Shown: one piece after another, positions 40,680 through 49,157 of the stretch | How positions within the stretch are numbered: position 1 is the first letter of the stretch | Layout: each line of letters begins with the position of its first letter | Assembly (NCBI RefSeq): GCF_009495745.1 | Contig: NZ_WIDQ01000004.1 | Location: 186,001 to 250,000 of the forward strand | Reading direction: 5' to 3' | Source of the DNA: Niveispirillum sp. SYP-B3756 | GTDB lineage: Bacteria; Pseudomonadota; Alphaproteobacteria; Azospirillales; Azospirillaceae | Length of the DNA: 64,000 bases | The notes under the pieces: model-generated | Seen by the model: the letters and a program-made list of their open reading frames with translations, nothing else | What the model was told of the DNA's origin: nothing | Database searches by the model: none | Made by a program: the position numbers and the translations under genes

Positions 40680-41658
40680 GATTTCGCCTTTGAATAGATA
40701 TTCTGTCTATAATAGATTTTCGTCTGTGTTGGGACATCTGTCTGTCCGTTCTGCTTCGGGGGCGCCAGCCCTGTTCGATAAAGCCGGTACGAACACCCAA
40801 CAGCCAGTACAGCAGTGCCGTGAGGAGAAGTGTTACAAGGAAGGCAAGCACGCCGGACAGATCCAGTGATGGCAATGTCGCTTTCGCTGCTGTCTCACGG
40901 AGCGAGGGGAAACCTGGGGCTTTCTTCGCCAAAACACTGATGAACATATTATGGGCGATGTGGACGCCGATCGTCGCTTCCAGGCGGCCGAACTGCCAGG
41001 TCAGGTAGGAGGCGAAGAGGGAGAAGCCGATCAAACCCATCCGCTTTTCCAGCGGGAAATTCAGGTGCAGGGCGGCAAAGATCAGCGCGACAGGCACGGC
41101 CGCCAGGGCCGCATTACGACACAATATCTGAAATGCCTGTGCCAGATAGCCGCGACAGACGGCCTCCTCTGCCGCTGTTTGCCCGGCAAAGCCGACGACC
41201 AGCGCCGGGAGCCAGAGCCACTGGCTGAGGGATGGCAGGCCGATATGCAGGTTCCCCATCAAGGCTTGCGGGGCACTGACAACCGTCATGCAGAGCATAT
41301 AGACCAGCGCCGACCGCAGGAACATCGCCCCATGCAGGCGCTGGCCGGGGGCAATGACACTCATCAGGTTGCGCCCCTGCAGGCGTAAACTGCCATGCAG
41401 GGCCCATAACAGGCTGCCCATTAGCGCCAGGCCCATCAGGCCGGTTACCGAAGGCCGCACGGAGGGGCCGGCCAGCGCGACAATGATGGTACCGATACAG
41501 ACGGCAAGAACCAGCGTCAGAGCGCTCAAGCAGATGAAAACGACCAATCCGCCCAGATAGTCCGTCAGCCTCACCCCCATCCGTACCCCCAGCAGATGCA
41601 CCGGGGTGGCGGGGTGGCACCGCAGAAATTCCTGATAGCGGCTATCGTCGTCGCTCAC
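40672..41658 (-). CDS. CPBP-family intramembrane protease, second of four tandem paralogues
   Basis: 328 residues from a GTG start (41656-41658). N-terminal box FLRCHPATPVHLLGV, middle box GRNLMSVIAPGQRLHGA, catalytic AAEEAVCRGYLAQ (Glu164, Glu165, Arg169), histidine in IFAALHLNF, and GVHIAHN, then RTGFIEQGWRP. It has an extra basic C-terminal tail of about 25 residues (RSRTDRQMSQHRRKSIIDR) that overlaps the start of the next gene. No linked peptide substrate gene was found within the array. Confidence 0.9.
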   Translation of the reverse strand: MSDDDSRYQEFLRCHPATPVHLLGVRMGVRLTDYLGGLVVFICLSALTLVLAVCIGTIIVALAGPSVRPSVTGLMGLALMGSLLWALHGSLRLQGRNLMSVIAPGQRLHGAMFLRSALVYMLCMTVVSAPQALMGNLHIGLPSLSQWLWLPALVVGFAGQTAAEEAVCRGYLAQAFQILCRNAALAAVPVALIFAALHLNFPLEKRMGLIGFSLFASYLTWQFGRLEATIGVHIAHNMFISVLAKKAPGFPSLRETAAKATLPSLDLSGVLAFLVTLLLTALLYWLLGVRTGFIEQGWRPRSRTDRQMSQHRRKSIIDRISIQRRNHE

Positions 41659-41732
41659 CTGAACCTGCGCGATAAAATAGGCTCAATTGCGCCCTATAGG
41701 TTACATCGTGCGCCGGTCCTGCGCAAGTGGGC

Positions 41733-42674
41733 CTATCCCTCCCGCCCTTCACCCCCGCGCCAGCCCTGCTCGACAAACCCGCTGAACAGGCCAAGAAACC
41801 AATAGCTGGAGGCCACGGCCCCCTGCATCAGCAGCACGCCCAGCAGCCGGTCGGGGTCTGGCGGCTGGAAGCCGACCGTTTCTTCGAAGCCGCTGACAGA
41901 GGGCAGGCCGCTCTGCGGCCGGGCCAGGAACAGGGTGACCAGCAGATTATGGGCGAAATGCACCCCCATGGCGGCTTCCAGCCGCCCGGTGTGCCAGGTG
42001 AGGTAGGAGAGGCCCAGCGACATGGCCAGGAACATCGCCTTCTGCTCCCATCCCACATTCCAGCCGCCGCTGTCATGCAGCACAAGAAAGAAGATGGCTA
42101 CCGGCAGGGCCGCCAGCGCCGCATTGCCCAGCAGCACCTGCAGCCCCTGGGCCATATAGCCGCGGAAGACGATCTCTTCCGCTGAGGCCTGGAAGATGAA
42201 CAGCACCGCCAACACCGGCAGCATCAGCAGCAGGGAGAGTGAGAGGGAGCCGACGTTGATCTGGCCGTAATAGGCCGAGATCAGGATGATGGGCGCGAAG
42301 GCGGCGGCATAGGTGGCGGCCGAGCGCAGGAACACGCCGCCATCCAGCCGCCGTCCGGGGGCGATGACGCTCATCAGGTCGCGCCCCTGCCAACCCAGCA
42401 CCCATTGCATGAACAGGATGGCGCAACCCAGCGCCAGCAGATTGCGCAGGTTGCGTAATAACGGGCTGTGGCGATCCACCCCGGTGAAGGTGGCAAACAG
42501 GTCAGACAGGGTGATGGCGGCATAGCCACCCAGCACCACCAGAATCATCAGCGCCACAAAGCCGGCCAGATAGGGGCGAAACCCATCCCCACGCGCCACG
42601 CCCAACAGATGCACCGGCACCGGTGGTTCGGCGGGTGGGGACAATCGTGGCCGGGTGCTGTTCTGGTGCTGCAT
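41733..42674 (-). CDS. CPBP-family intramembrane protease, first of four tandem paralogues
   Basis: 313 residues. Proline-rich N-terminus with PVPVHLLGV, middle box GRDLMSVIAPGRRLDGG, catalytic SAEEIVFRGYMAQG (Glu166, Glu167, Arg171), histidine in FFLVLHDSGG, GVHFAHN, and the C-terminal SGFVEQGWRGG box. The transcription order of the array begins here; the gap to the next member is 74 bases with no ORF or terminator. Upstream on the same strand is the D,D-carboxypeptidase gene. Confidence 0.9.
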   Translation of the reverse strand: MQHQNSTRPRLSPPAEPPVPVHLLGVARGDGFRPYLAGFVALMILVVLGGYAAITLSDLFATFTGVDRHSPLLRNLRNLLALGCAILFMQWVLGWQGRDLMSVIAPGRRLDGGVFLRSAATYAAAFAPIILISAYYGQINVGSLSLSLLLMLPVLAVLFIFQASAEEIVFRGYMAQGLQVLLGNAALAALPVAIFFLVLHDSGGWNVGWEQKAMFLAMSLGLSYLTWHTGRLEAAMGVHFAHNLLVTLFLARPQSGLPSVSGFEETVGFQPPDPDRLLGVLLMQGAVASSYWFLGLFSGFVEQGWRGGEGREG

Positions 42675-42751
42675 AGGCTCCCACGCGAAAAGGGCGCCGC
42701 AATCACGACGCCCTTACGATCTAACTTTGCTTGATGATTGGCGCAAGCTGA

Positions 42752-44035
42752 TCAAGCCGACGGCGGTACCGTCAGGCAGTTCTGCCCCTTCTTGGCCAAC
42801 TGGCTGCAGGCGCGGCGTGCGGTCTTTTCATCCAGGCCGGTCAAGCGGGCGCGATAGATGGTACCCTTGGCAGTGCTGACTTCCATCACATGCGGGGTGG
42901 CGCTGTCCAGCAGCGTGCCGGCCTGCTGGGTGGCGTGGCTGACGGCGCGCTGGCTTGCCTGCTTGTCATTGAAGGCGCCGACCTGGATGGACCAGCGGCC
43001 ATTGGCAGTGGGCCGGGGCAGGGCGGCGGCCACCGGCGTGGCGGCCACGGCCTTGCGCGGCAGGGCGATTTCTTCCGCCCCGCTGACAATCTCGCTGGCG
43101 ACGGTGGCAACCATGCTGCGTTCCGGCACCTTTTCCTTCGGCTGCTTACCCTTGGGCGGCTTGGATTGGTTGGCGGCCACCAGCATCGGCGCGCTCTTCT
43201 TGCCTTCAAAGGCTTCGTCCAGCAGATCGGCCATATGGTTGTCGCGCCATGCTGCCGTCTGCCCGCCGAACACCACACCGATCAGCCGGCGGCCATTGCG
43301 GGTGGCCGAGGCGGTGAGGTTGAAGCCCGAGGCATTGATAAAGCCGGTCTTCAGCCCATCCATACCGGGATAGCGGGCCATCAACCGGTTATGGTTGCCA
43401 TGGGTCGCACCCTTATAGCTGAAGCTGGTGGTGCTGAAGTAATTGTAATATTTGGCGTGATCATAGATCAGGCTTTGTGCCAGCCGGGCCATATCACGCG
43501 CGGTGGAAAGCTGGCCGGCATTGGGCAGGCCCGACGCGTTGCGGAAGGTGGTGCGCGTCATGCCGATCTGGCGGGCGCGGTCGGTCATCATGCGGGCGAA
43601 ATTCGTCTCTGTCCCGCCGATGGTTTCGGCCACCGTGGCCGCACAATCATTGGCGGATTTGGTCACCAGCGCCAGCACGCATTGTTCCACGGTGATGGTG
43701 TCACCGGGGCGCAGGCCCAGCTTGGACGGGGCCATGCTGGCGGAATGGGCAGAGACGGTCATCGGCTGGTTCAGCCGCAGCTTGCCGGCATCCAGCGCAT
43801 CGAAGACCATGTGCAAGGTCATCATCTTGGTCAGGCTGGCGGGGAAGTTGCGCGTATCCGCGCCGGCTTCATGCAGCACCTCACCCGACCGGGCATCGAT
43901 GATGATGGAGGCATATTTCGCCAGGGCTGAGGCCGGGACGCCCAGCGACAGCAGGCCGGTCAGCACCAGGGCCAGCAGGCCGGTGCGTGTTGAGGGGCGC
44001 GCCATCGTTCGCTTGGCCGATGTTCCGAAATTCAT
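42752..44035 (-). CDS. D-alanyl-D-alanine carboxypeptidase with C-terminal SPOR domain
   Basis: 427 residues from ATG 44035, which follows GGGGAGAGGG; an in-frame start at 44095 is less likely. Periplasmic serine peptidase (S11) trimming peptidoglycan pentapeptides. Signal peptide ends near ALA-KYAS. Catalytic motifs: SLTK (Ser67-Lys70), SAN (127-129) and KTG (229-231). A linker rich in Lys/Pro is followed by a SPOR domain from about residue 345 (WSIQVGAFNDKQASQRAV...), which should bind denuded septal glycan and target the enzyme to division sites. Confidence 0.94.
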   Translation of the reverse strand: MNFGTSAKRTMARPSTRTGLLALVLTGLLSLGVPASALAKYASIIIDARSGEVLHEAGADTRNFPASLTKMMTLHMVFDALDAGKLRLNQPMTVSAHSASMAPSKLGLRPGDTITVEQCVLALVTKSANDCAATVAETIGGTETNFARMMTDRARQIGMTRTTFRNASGLPNAGQLSTARDMARLAQSLIYDHAKYYNYFSTTSFSYKGATHGNHNRLMARYPGMDGLKTGFINASGFNLTASATRNGRRLIGVVFGGQTAAWRDNHMADLLDEAFEGKKSAPMLVAANQSKPPKGKQPKEKVPERSMVATVASEIVSGAEEIALPRKAVAATPVAAALPRPTANGRWSIQVGAFNDKQASQRAVSHATQQAGTLLDSATPHVMEVSTAKGTIYRARLTGLDEKTARRACSQLAKKGQNCLTVPPSA

Positions 44036-44186
44036 GCGCCCTCTCCCCTGCCTGCCCGCATCGTCTGGAGGCACCGTAAATGCGAAGTTAATCAATGTCT
44101 AGCGTCAATCCCTTAAGAAATTGCCTTCGCACCGGTCACTTTCTTGTCCTTTTACCAAACCTACACTTTCGACATACTTCGGAATG

Positions 44187-44798
44187 TCAGGCGGCAGCAC
44201 TGGGACGGGCGGCGATGCGGTCGAACCATTGTTTGACCTGGGGCACCCGGTCATCAATGGCAATCCCGACCAGCCGGGGGAAGAAGGCCAGGGTGGTGAA
44301 GGCGGTTATGTCGGCGATGCTGAATTTGTCCCCAGCGATGAAGGGATGGCGGGCCAGATCGCCCTCCAACATGGTCAGCCGCTGTTCCGCCAATTGCTTC
44401 TGCGCCGCCGCATAGGCCGGCACCTGATTTTCCAGGGCGGCCATTTTGGGATGGGAATGGCGAAAGGCATTGGCAAAGGGCAACAGCAGTTCGAATTCCA
44501 TCCGCCGCTGCCACATTTCCACCCGTGCCTGTTCCAGCGGGCTGCTGCCGAACAGGTTGGGTTCCGGGTAAAGCTGTTCGATGTAACGGCAGATGGCGAC
44601 ACTTTCGCTGATCACCGTGCCGTCATCCAGTTCCAGCGCCGGCACCCGGCGGCTGGGCACGCGGGCGGCATAGGTCTCCGCCAGATGCTCCCCCTTGCCG
44701 ATGGTGACCGGCACAATCGGGATATCCACGCCCTTCTCCGCCAGGAACATCCGCACCCGCCGGGGTGTTGGGGCGATGGCATCGTCATACAGCTTCAT
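44187..44798 (-). CDS. Glutathione S-transferase family protein
   Basis: 203 residues from ATG 44798 with GGGAGG upstream. N-terminal thioredoxin-like domain (KLYDDAIAPTPRRVRMFLAEKG, then RVPALELDDGTVISESVAICRYIEQLYP, the glutathione-binding E-S pair) and an all-helical C-terminal domain with FSIADITAFTTLAFF. The usual catalytic Ser/Cys position near the N-terminus is occupied by the AxTPRR segment, so the class is uncertain. Substrate unknown. Confidence 0.9.
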   Translation of the reverse strand: MKLYDDAIAPTPRRVRMFLAEKGVDIPIVPVTIGKGEHLAETYAARVPSRRVPALELDDGTVISESVAICRYIEQLYPEPNLFGSSPLEQARVEMWQRRMEFELLLPFANAFRHSHPKMAALENQVPAYAAAQKQLAEQRLTMLEGDLARHPFIAGDKFSIADITAFTTLAFFPRLVGIAIDDRVPQVKQWFDRIAARPSAAA

Positions 44799-44916
44799 GG
44801 GGCCTCCCTGGGGTGTGGATGGCGGTGTACCCGCCACCTCTCTTAGGTTTCGGCGTTGATATTTTCCCAATGACACTGGCTTGTCGAATTTTCCGTCGTC
44901 TGTGCCCCTTTCACCA

Positions 44917-44946
44917 CCGTCACCCCGGCGTAGGCCGGGGTGACGG
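44917..44946. repeat. Single-unit palindromic (REP-like) element
   Basis: Perfect 13-bp inverted repeat (44917-44929 with 44934-44946) and 4-base loop GTAG. It shares the GTCACCCCGGC core with each arm of the compound element at 8939-9019. It lies between the GST and uracil-DNA glycosylase genes. Confidence 0.75.
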
Positions 44947-45044
44947 TAGAGACGGGTGGATGACAAGGGGGCAAGCTTGCTAAGCCAGCCCCTCGCGCCA
45001 AAGCGTCTGGCTCCGGCCGGGCCGAATAAATCAAATGTCGCCCC

Positions 45045-45935
45045 TTATCCCTTCCCTTCCAGCCGCAGCCGCAAGGCCAGCAGATCCTTCCAGGCTTCCC
45101 GCTTGGCGGCGGGGTTGCGCAGCAGATATGCCGGGTGCAGCATCGGCATGGACGGCACCGGCTTTGCCAAGCCGGGGCTGTGATAATCAAACCAGCGGCC
45201 GCGCAGGCGGGTAATGCCCTCCGTCCGGGAAAGCATGGCCTTGGCGCTGATGCCGCCGGCAAAGATCAGGATATCCGGGGACATCAGCTCAATATGCCGG
45301 GCCATGAAGGGCAGGCAGGCGGCGATTTCCCCGTCGGTGGGGCTGCGGTTGCCGGGCGGGCGCCAGGGCAGCATGTTGGTGATATAGACCGCTTTGGCAG
45401 GATCATCGGCCAGCCGGTCCAGCCCGATGGCGCCCAGCATCAGGTCCAGCAGCTTGCCGGCCGGGCCGACAAAGGGCAGGCCCTGGCGGTCTTCATTTTC
45501 CCCCGGCGCCTCCCCCACCAGCATGATGCGGGCCTGCCGGCTGCCCATGCCGAAGACCAGATGGGTGGCCGTCTTTTTCAGCGCGCAACCCTCGAACGCG
45601 GCCAGCGCCTCTTTCAACGCGTCCAGATCCTGGGCGGCGGATGCGGCAAGGCGGGCGGATTGCCCTGCCTCCGCCGCCCCCAAGGGGCCGGGATCACTGC
45701 CTTGTAGTGGGGTCTGGGTTGTTACCTGCGCATATTGTCGCGGGGGGGCCATACTGGCGGCGCCAGTCGGGCGTGGGGCGGCAGGGGGCGGGGCACCGGT
45801 TAACGTTACTGGCGCCACGTTTCGCGCCCGCGTCGACAGCGCGGACCAATCCATCGGCTCGTCGCCAATGGCCTCATCCACCCCGGCATCCAACTGGAAT
45901 CGAAGGGCGGCGATGGTATCGAGCAAGGCATTCAT
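45045..45935 (-). CDS. Uracil-DNA glycosylase, family 4-like
   Basis: 296 residues. Removes uracil from DNA. The family 4 motif 1 GEAPGENEDRQGLPFVGPAGKLL and motif 2 region MLHPAYLLRNP are clear. Of the four cysteines that hold the [4Fe-4S] cluster in classical family 4 enzymes, only two have counterparts (FEGC and EIAAC); the C in the CRPPGN position is Trp (LPWRPPGN) and the first C of the CxxC is Phe. The N-terminal ~110 residues form an Ala/Pro-rich extension. Divergent from the ETF-QO gene. Confidence 0.9.
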   Translation of the reverse strand: MNALLDTIAALRFQLDAGVDEAIGDEPMDWSALSTRARNVAPVTLTGAPPPAAPRPTGAASMAPPRQYAQVTTQTPLQGSDPGPLGAAEAGQSARLAASAAQDLDALKEALAAFEGCALKKTATHLVFGMGSRQARIMLVGEAPGENEDRQGLPFVGPAGKLLDLMLGAIGLDRLADDPAKAVYITNMLPWRPPGNRSPTDGEIAACLPFMARHIELMSPDILIFAGGISAKAMLSRTEGITRLRGRWFDYHSPGLAKPVPSMPMLHPAYLLRNPAAKREAWKDLLALRLRLEGKG

Positions 45936-46091
45936 GGTTTGACCCTACCACCGGCCTATGCTGTGTTACAGCCACGAAACGCCGGCCCATCGATCAAGGC
46001 CGGCAGTCAGCCAGCTTCCGGTCCCCCTCAGGCCCCGTCAGTGGGCCACGCCGGTTCGCTTGGCGACATCCAGCGTGGGAATGGGCAGGGA

Positions 46092-47753
46092 ATGGAACGC
46101 GAATCGATGGAATATGATGTCGTGATCGTCGGTGCGGGGCCTTCGGGCCTCTCCGCCGCGATCCGGCTGAAGCAGCTTGCGGCTGAAAAGGGCCAGGAGG
46201 TCAGCGTCTGCGTGCTGGAAAAAGGCTCGGAGGTCGGTGCCCACATTCTGTCGGGCAATGTCATCGACCCCAAGGCCCTGACGGAGCTGATCCCCGACTG
46301 GCAGGAGAAGGGGGCGCCGCTGAACACCCCCGTCACCGACGACCGGTTCTATGTGCTGTCGGACAAGGGCGGCATCCGCGTGCCCAACTTCCTGCTGCCG
46401 CCGCTGATGCATAATGACGGCAATTACGCCATCAGCCTGGGCAACCTGTGCCGCTGGCTGGCGGGCCAGGCCGAAGAGCTGGGGGTAGAAATCTATCCCG
46501 GCTTCGCCGCCGCTGAGGTGCTGTATAATGAGGACGGCTCCGTCAAGGGTGTCGCCACCGGCGACATGGGCATCGGCAAGGATGGCGAGCATACGCACAA
46601 CTATACGCCGGGCATGGAACTGCACGGCAAATACACCTTCTTTGCTGAAGGGGTGCGCGGCAATCTCTCCAAGCTGCTGATGGAGAAGTTCAATCTGCGG
46701 GCCGATTGCGATGTGCAGAAATACGGCATCGGCATCAAGGAACTCTGGCAGATCGACCCGGAAAAGCATCAACAGGGCCTGGTGATGCACACCCAGGGCT
46801 GGCCGCTGGACAGCAGCACCGCCGGCGGTTCCTGGATGTACCATCTGGAAGATAATCAGGTTTCCATCGGCTTCGTGGTCAACCTGGATTACAAGAACCC
46901 GCATCTGTCGCCGTTTGAGGAATTCCAGCGCTTCAAGCAGCACCCGTTCATCAAGAAGTATCTGGAAGGCGGCAAGCGCCTGTCCTATGGCGCGCGTGCC
47001 ATCAATGAAGGCGGCTTGCAGTCCGTACCGGCGCTCAGCTTCCCCGGCGGGGCGCTGATCGGCTGTTCGGCGGGTTTCGTCAATGTGCCCCGCATCAAGG
47101 GCACCCATAATGCCATGAAGACCGGGATGCTGGCCGCCGAGGCCGCGTTTGAGCGGTTGGCGGCGGGTGCCGGGGCCGGCGACAAGCTGGATAATTACGA
47201 ACGCGCCTGGAAGCAGAGCTGGGTCTATGAAGACCTTTACAAGGTGCGCAACGTCAAGCCGGGCCTGAAGGCCGGGCTGTTGCTGGGCAATCTGCATGGC
47301 GGCATCCAGATGTGGCTGCATGATCTGGGTCTGGGCAAGCTGCTGCCCTATACGCTGCATCATACGAAGGCCGATCATGAAAGCCTGGTGCCGGCCTCTA
47401 CCGCGCGGAAGATCAAATATCCCAAGCCTGATGGGGTGATCAGCTTCGACCGGTTGTCCTCGGTGTTCATCTCCAACACCAATCACGAGGAAAATCAGCC
47501 GGCGCACCTGAAGCTGAAAGACCCGACGGTGCCGATCAGCCATAATCTGCCGCTCTATGACGAACCGGCGCAGCGTTACTGCCCGGCCGGCGTCTATGAG
47601 GTGGTGCGCGATGATGACGGCAACAATCCGCGCTTTGTGATCAACGCGCAGAACTGCGTGCACTGCAAGACCTGCGACATCAAGGATCCGACGCAGAATA
47701 TCGTCTGGACCGTGCCGGAAGGCGGCGGGGGTCCGAACTATCCGAACATGTGA
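46092..47753 (+). CDS. Electron-transfer-flavoprotein:ubiquinone oxidoreductase
   Basis: 553 residues. Membrane-associated enzyme passing electrons from ETF (fatty acid, amino acid and choline oxidation) to ubiquinone. FAD motif VVIVGAGPSGLSAAIRL at the start. Ubiquinone-region hallmarks include LSGNVIDPKALTEL and GAHILSG. The C-terminal [4Fe-4S] motif is CPAGVYEV with NCVHCKTCDIKDPTQNI. I take ATG 46092 (MERESMEYDV); ATG 46107 is equally possible, and the long upstream ORF extension is not family-like. Terminator at 47766. Confidence 0.95.
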   Translation: MERESMEYDVVIVGAGPSGLSAAIRLKQLAAEKGQEVSVCVLEKGSEVGAHILSGNVIDPKALTELIPDWQEKGAPLNTPVTDDRFYVLSDKGGIRVPNFLLPPLMHNDGNYAISLGNLCRWLAGQAEELGVEIYPGFAAAEVLYNEDGSVKGVATGDMGIGKDGEHTHNYTPGMELHGKYTFFAEGVRGNLSKLLMEKFNLRADCDVQKYGIGIKELWQIDPEKHQQGLVMHTQGWPLDSSTAGGSWMYHLEDNQVSIGFVVNLDYKNPHLSPFEEFQRFKQHPFIKKYLEGGKRLSYGARAINEGGLQSVPALSFPGGALIGCSAGFVNVPRIKGTHNAMKTGMLAAEAAFERLAAGAGAGDKLDNYERAWKQSWVYEDLYKVRNVKPGLKAGLLLGNLHGGIQMWLHDLGLGKLLPYTLHHTKADHESLVPASTARKIKYPKPDGVISFDRLSSVFISNTNHEENQPAHLKLKDPTVPISHNLPLYDEPAQRYCPAGVYEVVRDDDGNNPRFVINAQNCVHCKTCDIKDPTQNIVWTVPEGGGGPNYPNM

Positions 47754-47765
47754 TGTGCATCCGCT

Positions 47766-47798
47766 CCGCCGACGGCCAGACCGTCGGCGGTTTTTTTT
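47766..47798 (+). terminator. Terminator of the ETF-QO gene
   Basis: Perfect 10-bp GC stem (47766-47775 with 47781-47790), 5-base loop, then eight T. Twelve bases after the stop. Confidence 0.95.
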
Positions 47799-47821
47799 AG
47801 GCTGAGGCGGTGACCGCCACC

Positions 47822-48976
47822 TCAGCCCGGCGCGGTGGCCGCCCGGTAGGCGCTAGGGGTCTGGCCGGTCAATTTCTTGAAGGCGGCATTGAAGGCTGAC
47901 TTGCTGTTGAAGCCTGCATCCAGTGCCAGATCCAGCACGGGCCGCCCGGCCATGCCGGGATCGCTGAGCGCCTGTTTCACAGCCTCTACCCGGAAGCCAT
48001 TGACATAATCGAAGAAGTTCACCTGCCGGCCCTCGTTCAGGGCCTGGGACAGGTCGTTGACGCTGGCACCGATATGGCGTGCCAGGACCGGCAGGGTCAG
48101 GCCGCTTTCCCGCCACAGCGCCCGCTGGCCCATGGCATGGTCAGCCTTGCCCAGCAGGCGGGCGATATCGTCCGGCGTCAGGGCGGATTTACGGTACTTG
48201 GCCACCGGGGCGGCCAGGAAGGCCATTACCTTCTCCCCCGCCTCCCGGGGCGGGGTAAAAACCTCCGGCCGACCCAGGGCCAGAATGGACAAGCCATAGA
48301 TCACGACCAGATAGGCGACATTCGCCAGCAGCTCCACCACCTGTTCCAGCCCCAACAGGGTCAGCACCAGGGAGCAGACAAATACCGCCCACATGCCTAG
48401 AATCCCCCGTGTCAGCAGGGAAAGCCAGGCCAGCCGGGCGGCATCCAGCCCTGTGGCGGCGGCGGCGGCCTGCCGCGTGACCTGCACGGCCCGCCACAGG
48501 CACAGGCCAAGATGGCCGACCAGCAGCGGCAGGCACAGCATCACGCCGATCCCGCTGGCCAGCAGCAGCGGCGTAACTGTGACGTCGGCGGTTGCGGCAC
48601 GATCCATCTCTGCCTTGGTCAGGAACAGCCAGGGCATGATCAGCAAGGCCATCAGCAGCACCGGCGCCCAGGTCCGGAGCGGCCGTTCCGGACACCTGCC
48701 GGGCAATGCCGTCTCGATATGGCGCAAGGCCAGCGGCCCCATCAGCGCGATCAAAACCACACTGACGGCCGTCATCGCCGGATAGTCCTCCACCCCGCTC
48801 AGGGTGCCAAAAATATCCAGCATGTTGTTCAGGGCGAAAACACCCAGCAGGGCTGCCAGCCAACGGTTCGTGCCGCTGCGTCTTTCCGGCCGCCCCAACA
48901 GGACGGGTAACAGGAACAGGGCCTGTGCAGCAATCAGCAGCGACAGGCCGGCATTGGCAATCTGGATTGGCTGCAT
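47822..48976 (-). CDS. AraC-family regulator with N-terminal membrane domain
   Basis: 384 residues. About seven hydrophobic segments fill residues 5-245 and the C-terminal ~110 residues form an AraC helix-turn-helix (VLARHIGASVNDLSQALNEG...NFFDYVNGFRVEAVKQAL...VLDLALDAGFNSKSAFNAAFKKLTGQTPSAYR). This membrane-embedded type senses ligands within or across the inner membrane. Divergently placed from an outer-membrane barrel gene across 181 bases, so that gene is a candidate target. The ligand is unknown. Confidence 0.92.
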   Translation of the reverse strand: MQPIQIANAGLSLLIAAQALFLLPVLLGRPERRSGTNRWLAALLGVFALNNMLDIFGTLSGVEDYPAMTAVSVVLIALMGPLALRHIETALPGRCPERPLRTWAPVLLMALLIMPWLFLTKAEMDRAATADVTVTPLLLASGIGVMLCLPLLVGHLGLCLWRAVQVTRQAAAAATGLDAARLAWLSLLTRGILGMWAVFVCSLVLTLLGLEQVVELLANVAYLVVIYGLSILALGRPEVFTPPREAGEKVMAFLAAPVAKYRKSALTPDDIARLLGKADHAMGQRALWRESGLTLPVLARHIGASVNDLSQALNEGRQVNFFDYVNGFRVEAVKQALSDPGMAGRPVLDLALDAGFNSKSAFNAAFKKLTGQTPSAYRAATAPG

Positions 48977-49157
48977 GTCTCCCCCTTGCCGGCGGCAAGA
49001 TAAGGGGTGGCTGTGAAGCCGTCAAATCATAGGGTGCGGGGCGTCCGGGCCTACAGGATCGGACGACGGCACACCCCGCCATGGCGCAGGAAATCCCGGT
49101 CGCCGGCCTCAGCGCAGCGCTGGGACGGCCATTCCCCACTGACCGAAGATCGAGATC

